Assembly (NCBI RefSeq): GCF_958450345.1
Contig: NC_088784.1
Span: 55,484,247-55,548,246, forward strand
Origin: Calliphora vicina
Taxonomy: Eukaryota > Arthropoda > Insecta > Diptera > Calliphoridae
DNA: 64,000 bases
Direction of reading: 5' to 3'
Shown: in pieces, positions 58,641 to 64,000 of the stretch
Layout of the letters: each line of letters opens with the position of its first letter
Numbering within the stretch: the stretch's first letter is position 1
The notes under the pieces: generated by a model
What the model saw: only the letters and a program-made list of their open reading frames with translations
Told to the model about the DNA's origin: nothing
Databases searched by the model: none
Made by a program: the position numbers and the translations under genes

Positions 58641-58921
58641 GTGGGACCAGAACAGTAGAGAGTATTTAATGCTTGTTTAAATTACGCAGAAAATTAACAA
58701 TAGTTAATTACTTAAACCTTAAAAAAAAGCAAACTAATAAATCTGCTAAATGTTTGTATTTAGTACACACTCTTATAACAACTAGTGTGTAAGGATACTT
58801 AATAGAGTATTTATGTAGATGCATTTAAAATATTTAAACAATAATAATAGAAAATCATAGATAAACATACGAATACATAATAAAAAAAAATAATCATCAA
58901 TGTAATAAATACAATACATAC

Positions 58922-59027
58922 CTGTTTGTCTATCAATAGCGACAATTTGTTCATCAGAACTCATCCAAAACGATGATAATGGTAATGGAGAATCGAAGCA
59001 GATAATGTCACCAACAGAGAATATCGT
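58922..59027 (-). CDS. Gp210: Gp210 exon, start of the BIG2/Ig-like domain
   Basis: Thirty-five codons plus one base read TIFSVGDIICFDSPLPLSSF and then WMSSDEQIVAIDRQT. In NUP210 the matching stretch is GDVVCL.SPL...WSSS...I..IDPKTG, the opening strands of a BIG2-like luminal domain. The acceptor is TTTACATTAG and the donor is ACAG/GTATGT, phase 1. The following intron is 16.3 kb, the largest resolved here, and is filled with transposons. The preceding exon ends in phase 0 and was not found in the 5 kb to the right end of the window. Confidence 0.85.
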
Positions 59028-60327
59028 CTAATGTAAACAACATTAAAAAAACACACATCACAACAGGAGCAGGAGGAGCAGCAGTAGCAAACAACGCAAG
59101 GACAACAATTGAGGTAGAAGATGATGATGATGATGAAAATCCATTTACAAACAATAAAAACAACAGCAGTGACATTAAAAAGTAGAGTTGCCATTGAAAG
59201 TGAAACAACCATTTGAAGAGCAGCAATTTAACCAGCATCAGTAACAGCAGCATCATTATGAAATCAACATGTTGTTTTTGGTTGGTGGCACCAATATTTG
59301 TTTGGTGTTCAATGGCAGCAGCAACAGCAGCATCGTCGTTTACGTTGGAATAGAAAACATTGATGGCAAGTAATGAAAACAAGAGCATCGCATCATAAAC
59401 AGCAGTACAGTGCAGTGCAAGTAGTCGATGTTGTAGTTGTTGTATTTACCACAGGATGCATTTTAGTGTCAATAAGCAGTAGATGGTGTTTTTTTTTTGT
59501 ATTTAAGTACATGTATGTATGCACATTGTAGCAGTGCCAATGAAGATGACGTCCACAATGACGACGATAGTAGTTGTAATAGCAATTTGGATGATAATGA
59601 CAATAGTTATGATTATGAAAATGTTAACACCAATTGAGAAGAAAGTAAACAAAATAAAAAAAAGAAGAAAAGAAAAAATATTACAAGTTAGTTGACATTA
59701 CTATAATTATGTTAGTAAAAAAATAAGTCAATAAATACAAAAAAAAGAAGATAGCGTAGTGTACATTAACCCGATTTATTATGTTCCTTAAAAGATCTTA
59801 TTTATAGTTTTTTTATATTTAAATTTGCACAATCTCGGCATAAAGACTGAATTATTTTTGAGAAATTAAATTTGTGAAAAAACTAGTCTTAGGTTCAGAA
59901 AGTCCATTTTTTTCATTTTTCGTACAGAACTGTGACTGTCGATATTTAATTTAAAAGAAATCCAAATTAATGTTGAGAAAAAATTAATTGAAATTCAGAA
60001 ATCGAAAATACAAATTTATGTTGAGAAATACTAAATTGATATTGAGAAATAATAAATTCCTATTAAGTTTAAAAGTCATACTCGTAGTATGTAAGAAAAA
60101 TTTTTTTAAAAAATGTCTTACAAATTTTTAATCTTTCAATTCAATCTGTGTTTTTCCAACATAGATGACAACTAGATAGGTAACTGAAAGCCAAAAACCT
60201 ACATATGTTAGTTGTCAAAAATCTAATTCATGAGAATGTATTGCCATGAATTTTGTTATTGTATCACCTTTATGTGTGAAAAGAGAGTAATTATGTTTAA
60301 ATTTTTTCAATGAATCGAAAAAACCTT
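59028..60327. other. Low-complexity CAG/CAA/GAT-rich interval
   Basis: Sequence immediately upstream of the 58.9-kb exon is rich in CAGCAG, ACAACA and GATGATGATG runs (59,060-59,630). Frames read from these runs give leucine- or serine-rich chance products. No Gp210 exon was seen. Confidence 0.5.
59940..60070. repeat. AT-rich minisatellite, TATTGAGAAATAATAAATT words
   Basis: Four to five imperfect units of about 25 bp containing TTGAGAAA lie here. The same word is found in reverse complement at 62,340-62,470. Confidence 0.55.
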
Positions 60328-60560
60328 AATAAACAGCAGTTGGATTTACCATCTCCGATTTTAATGGAATTTACAAACATACATAATATATCCATTATGT
60401 TCCTCATATCAGTGACTTTTTCAACGGAAACTCATTCCGATGTAAAAATATCGCGATTTTAAAATTGATAAATTTTTTTAAAAATGGCTAAAATTATTTA
60501 TACATAATTGCCCATAACTTTGAAACTACTCAAAGACCAGCATAAATTTTGACTCCATTT
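60328..60560 (+). repeat. Direct repeat, copy 1 of 2
   Basis: It shares GATTTACCATCTCCGATTTT, AAAATATCGCGATTT and CATAATTGCCCATAACTTTG with 63,384-63,590 in the same orientation, with small indels. Confidence 0.75.
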
Positions 60561-60708
60561 TAAAGTCAAGAATATTGTCCTTAACATGGTGTTAATAAAA
60601 TTGTTTACTTCCAAAAGGTTAAAGGTCAATTTACGGATTATATATTTCACGGAACACGGTATGAGGACGCCTAAACTCTATACTCTATATTCTTGCAAAA
60701 AACATGGA

Positions 60709-60760
60709 GACATTTGTTACAAAGGGCTCTATAAATACCGACATTTATGTCAAGGAATGT
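60709..60760 (+). repeat. Short fragment of the DD37E-type element
   Basis: ACATTTGTTACAAAGGGCTC followed by TATAAATACCGACATTTATG and CAAGGAATGT matches the middle of the transposase in copies A-D. Confidence 0.7.
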
Positions 60761-60962
60761 CAAAATAATAGCTCCGTCGTAAGAAATTGTCGAAAAAATA
60801 TAGAATATTCATGTTTTTGTTTTAAAAAATCGCCATTAAATTGTAACTTGAATCTATTTATATCGAAATGAATAAAATTAAAAACAAAAAAATTAATTTT
60901 ACTTTTCTAATTTTTTTAGTAACAAAAAATGTGGTACATGTGAGTGAGCTCTAGTTTAACTA

Positions 60963-61072
60963 CCATATGCATAAACAATTTTTAAATTTATCAAAGGTTT
61001 ATAAAACAAAATTTAAATTCAAAATTTGTTTTATAAACCATTGACAAATTTAAAAACTGTTTATGCATATGG
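60963..61072. repeat. 110-bp near-perfect foldback
   Basis: The left arm CCATATGCATAAACA, TTTTTAAATTT and GGTTTATAAAACAAA pairs with the matching inverse at the right, leaving a short ATTTAAAT centre. Likely a MITE. Confidence 0.75.
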
Positions 61073-62307
61073 GGGTAAAATATTATGATTTCTGAACATA
61101 CAAATTAGCTAAATTCAGAATAAAACTATTTATAGATATTTAGAAATGGTTTTAAAAAAACATTGCGTTGAAATAAAAATATAAATTTTAGGTTGCGCAA
61201 CCGCTTATCGCTTTTAATCATAAAACTCTTGGCCCACCGTTTCGAAAATCAGGCATTTATGTGGTCAAAGTGTGACGACTAGTGTTGCAGTTATTCGCTG
61301 ACCATTACAATAACAAAATTTAAATTATTTAAATCCTAGAAAAGTTTCACCAATAACAATATAACATCCTCTATTAAATGTAAAATTTCCGAAGTCGCAT
61401 TACCATTATTCAACATTCAAGTACCAAAACACTTTTTGGTCAAATAATTAAACAAATTATATTGTTTGATATCAGACTTCTATAGAAAGTCCTCCGAATC
61501 CAATTTCAACCAAAATTTAAGATTATATATTCATCTTATCTTACAAACACACAGATTTTAAAATTGTATTTTGATTGTGGTTTTTCTATTATAACATTCG
61601 AAGAATATATTGAATATGTGGAATAAATAATTCAATCTTATATGATCAAATCATACTCAGATATAAATCAATGAAATTATGACCATAGGAATTATCTATG
61701 GAATGATAAACTGATATAAATTTGGGTTTCAAGCTAAAAGGTCAATGTCGTGGGACAGGATGCGATATCCCCAAACATAATTTTATTAAAAATAGATGGC
61801 CAAAAGTCACAAAAAGGGTAAAAAGAAAGCAACAATATTTAAAAATTTATTTTGGGCAATGAAAAAATATATTTGGCATACAAGTTCTATACAAAATTTT
61901 TAAAATTTAAGAATCTTTATAGGTAGGAGGTGGTCGGTCTCTTTTTTGCCAAAAAAATACGAAAACAAAAGACAACAATATTTTACTTTTAATAATAACG
62001 TGTTAAGAACGTTACAAACCATAATAATTGTTACTAAATTAAATTTTGTCCTGGTTAATTTTTGTTTATTTTAATCGATTTCTATCATGGTGCTATTTTT
62101 TGACTGATGAATTTCTTAGGTATTTATATATTATGAAGTTTTTCTTTAAAATTTGCATTTAATTTTCAAAACTATTTTTAAGGTTTGAAAGTTCATTGAA
62201 TTAAGCATAAATTTATACAAAAACAACAAAAGTTAATTTAACAGTTTTTACGTAATATTATTATAAAACAATATGAATGTCGTGGTGCTATTATTTTGAC
62301 CGCAGCT
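61073..62307. other. AT-rich sequence without recognised gene
   Basis: No coding region or repeat ends were recognised. Confidence 0.4.
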
Positions 62308-62342
62308 GTATGTTAAGATTTTGTCAATCCCAGTCCTTAAGC
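62308..62342 (+). repeat. Terminal fragment related to the DD37E-type element
   Basis: CTGTATGTTAAGATTTTGTC followed by CCAGTCCTTAA resembles the right terminal inverted repeat of copies A-D. Confidence 0.45.
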
Positions 62343-62470
62343 TTCCTAATATTAATCTCGATTTCTCAATTTCAATTGAGGTCAATATAAATTTGTTATT
62401 CTGAATTTCAATTTGTATTTTCTCAATATCAATTGGGATTTCTGAATTTCCATATGTTAAATTTTGCATT
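62343..62470. repeat. AT-rich minisatellite, inverse of 59.9-60.1 kb
   Basis: Repeated TTTCTCAATATCAATTG- and TTTCTGAATTTC-like words. The 73-codon frame across it is made of these repeats. Confidence 0.5.
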
Positions 62471-63383
62471 AAGACGTAACAAAATAGTTTGTAACTAAAT
62501 ATGTACTATATATGCCTGTTGTACTTACAACACTTGAATTTAATTTACAATATGTATAAAATTTACTAAACATATCACGTAAAAAGTTAAAGATTTAATC
62601 CTTTTAAATGGTATTTAAATGGATTAAACTTGTTTACGTTGCTGTTACATCATTTCAAAATGTCAATAAAATAAAGTAAATAAATTGACAAACAAAAAAA
62701 TAATGACCAATAAAAATACAAATAGAAAATAGAACAAAAAAATCGAGTATCTATGAGAAGATACACACATACATACATATATTTGTGTAATGAATGTAAT
62801 AGTCACAGTAAAAATATAAACAACAGCAACTTGTGTTTCCAACTTGTTCAGAAATTGTTGTCAACACATCTTCAAATACACTAGCACACAGTCACAGACA
62901 TTTTCCTTCTCGATGACAACAACTACAGGAGTAACAACAACAACAACTAAACAGAAAATCACCATTTTAGTTAAAATGGTCCATGGCAAATCTAACAGTA
63001 TGCAACAAATGCATGAAAACCCAGCAAACACAAATTCAATCAATTTATCAATATCAAACACTTGCAGCTAAATAACAACACATTTATTTGATTTTGAATC
63101 GTAATTCACTGTAAATTCAGGGGTCGAATTGCCGCATTCGATATCGAATGAAATTGATCGTGATTCTCTTATTTCACATACATGGCATTCGATATGGAGC
63201 AAGAAATTTAGTACATTTTATTATAATTCGATATCGGTATCTATCGTAATTATAATAATCATGATAAAATAATATTAGGGAGAGTTGTCAATTTTAAGCC
63301 TTGTTACGTCTAACAACTGAAATATTAAAAACAAAATTAAAAAAACAATACTTCTACTAATGGGAGGATCCATGTGGAAACGG

Positions 63384-63590
63384 ACAGCAGTCGGATTTAC
63401 CATCTCCGATTTTAATGAAATTTAGCACATACATATCAGTGACTGTTTCAATGGAAACTTATTCCGATGTAAAAAATATCGCGATTTGAAAATTGAAAAA
63501 TTTGTTAAAATTGTCTAAAATTATATGCACATAATTGCCCATAACTTTGAAACTACTCAAAGACCAGCATAATTTTTGACTCCTTTTAAA
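63384..63590 (+). repeat. Direct repeat, copy 2 of 2
   Basis: It matches 60,328-60,560 across its length, with a deletion of the central ATAATATATCCATTATGTTC stretch. Confidence 0.75.
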
Positions 63591-64000
63591 AATAATAAAA
63601 ATTTGAGAAATTTTTTTTTTTATTCCAAATTGACCCGATAAAAATGATAAAAAAAAATTATCGTAAATAACACAACATTTGCCATCGCGTGGTGCTAAAA
63701 ATTCGACCACTAATAACGAAATTATACAGTTACTTTGAGTATACGCAAACTTATTTTTCACGTTTGTGTACAAATACACGTGTATTTAGATGTGCATAAA
63801 CAATTTGTTTTTTTTTTCAAGCAAATTTAAAACGCTTTTTAACACTTTTAAGGAAAGAATTAAAAAAAAATTATATTGTGCACATCTAGAGAAAATAATC
63901 TTTTAAACCATATATGTTTCATCAATATTGGTGGACAATAACATACTTAAAAGTGTACCACAAAAAAACGTGTGGCCTATTTATATATAAGATTTAGTGA
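63591..64000. other. AT-rich sequence without recognised gene
   Basis: No supported feature to the window end. Confidence 0.4.

Noticed and set aside
59008..59388. Leucine- and serine-rich frame on the minus strand, overlapping the Gp210 exon
   Set aside because: It comes from CAG/GAT/CAA repeat runs. The real exon (58,922-59,027) uses another frame and a splice acceptor at 59,028.
62248..62469. 73-codon minus-strand frame rich in IEIQ/IDIEK
   Set aside because: It is the translation of an AT minisatellite; the repeated residues follow the DNA repeat.

Overview
This is an AT-rich window from an insect nuclear genome, most likely a calyptrate fly such as a blowfly or house fly. That placement is an inference from low GC, Gp210-like exons with large introns, dense Tc1/mariner, hAT-like and non-LTR copies, and recurrent 'TATACCCTTCACC' and 'TATACCCTACACC' repeats. 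There is nothing bacterial here, no CRISPR array and no operon. Almost everything apart from five small exons is transposon-derived or featureless AT-rich sequence.

The only host gene I can support runs on the minus strand. Five exons (59027-58922, 42577-42459, 37616-37518, 37287-37054 and 36654-36508) splice in frame into 235 codons. Their product matches the late luminal part of the nuclear pore membrane glycoprotein Gp210 (NUP210), including a BIG2/Ig-like segment. Two introns are large (16.3 kb and 4.8 kb) and full of transposons. The upstream exons, and the downstream exons for the membrane anchor and tail, were not found.

Layout. 1-2771: non-LTR retrotransposon with an open RT-RNase H frame, cut by the window edge. 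3.2-4.1 kb: foldback hAT-like element with an exact 8-bp target duplication. 4.2-4.85 kb: ~135-bp tandem repeat. 5.8-7.8 kb: degraded CAGGGATG-ended element holding other repeats. 9.4-10.7 kb: LTR, Jockey and mariner remnants. 12.9-17.3 kb: dispersed noncoding families, a 125-bp MITE, a SINE fragment and two inverted-repeat elements. 18.6-24.5 kb: two Tc1/mariner-like (probable DD37E) copies, one holding a 128-bp MITE and the other a 1.56-kb hAT-like element. 27.5-30.6 kb: two MITEs, a 1.1-kb inverted-repeat element and a likely solo LTR. 33.8-35.9 kb: three-level nest. 36.5-59 kb: Gp210 exons among repeats, including another DD37E copy hit by a noncoding element and a tRNA-derived SINE, a 107-bp tandem duplication, and a second three-level nest at 53.9-55.8 kb. 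59-64 kb: low-complexity sequence and small repeats.

For the nested elements the insertion order can be read from target duplications and junctions. I use these family labels: R1 (TATACCCTTCACC start, GGCACAGCC hairpin, CTTACTTGTT end); R2 (TATACCCTACACC start, related end); R3 (ends near GTTGGGAAACTTTAACCCGCC); R4 (CACTGTCCAACA inverted termini); X (GTCGTATGGAAAA inverted termini). All boundaries were read by eye. Those marked approximate may be off by tens of bases.
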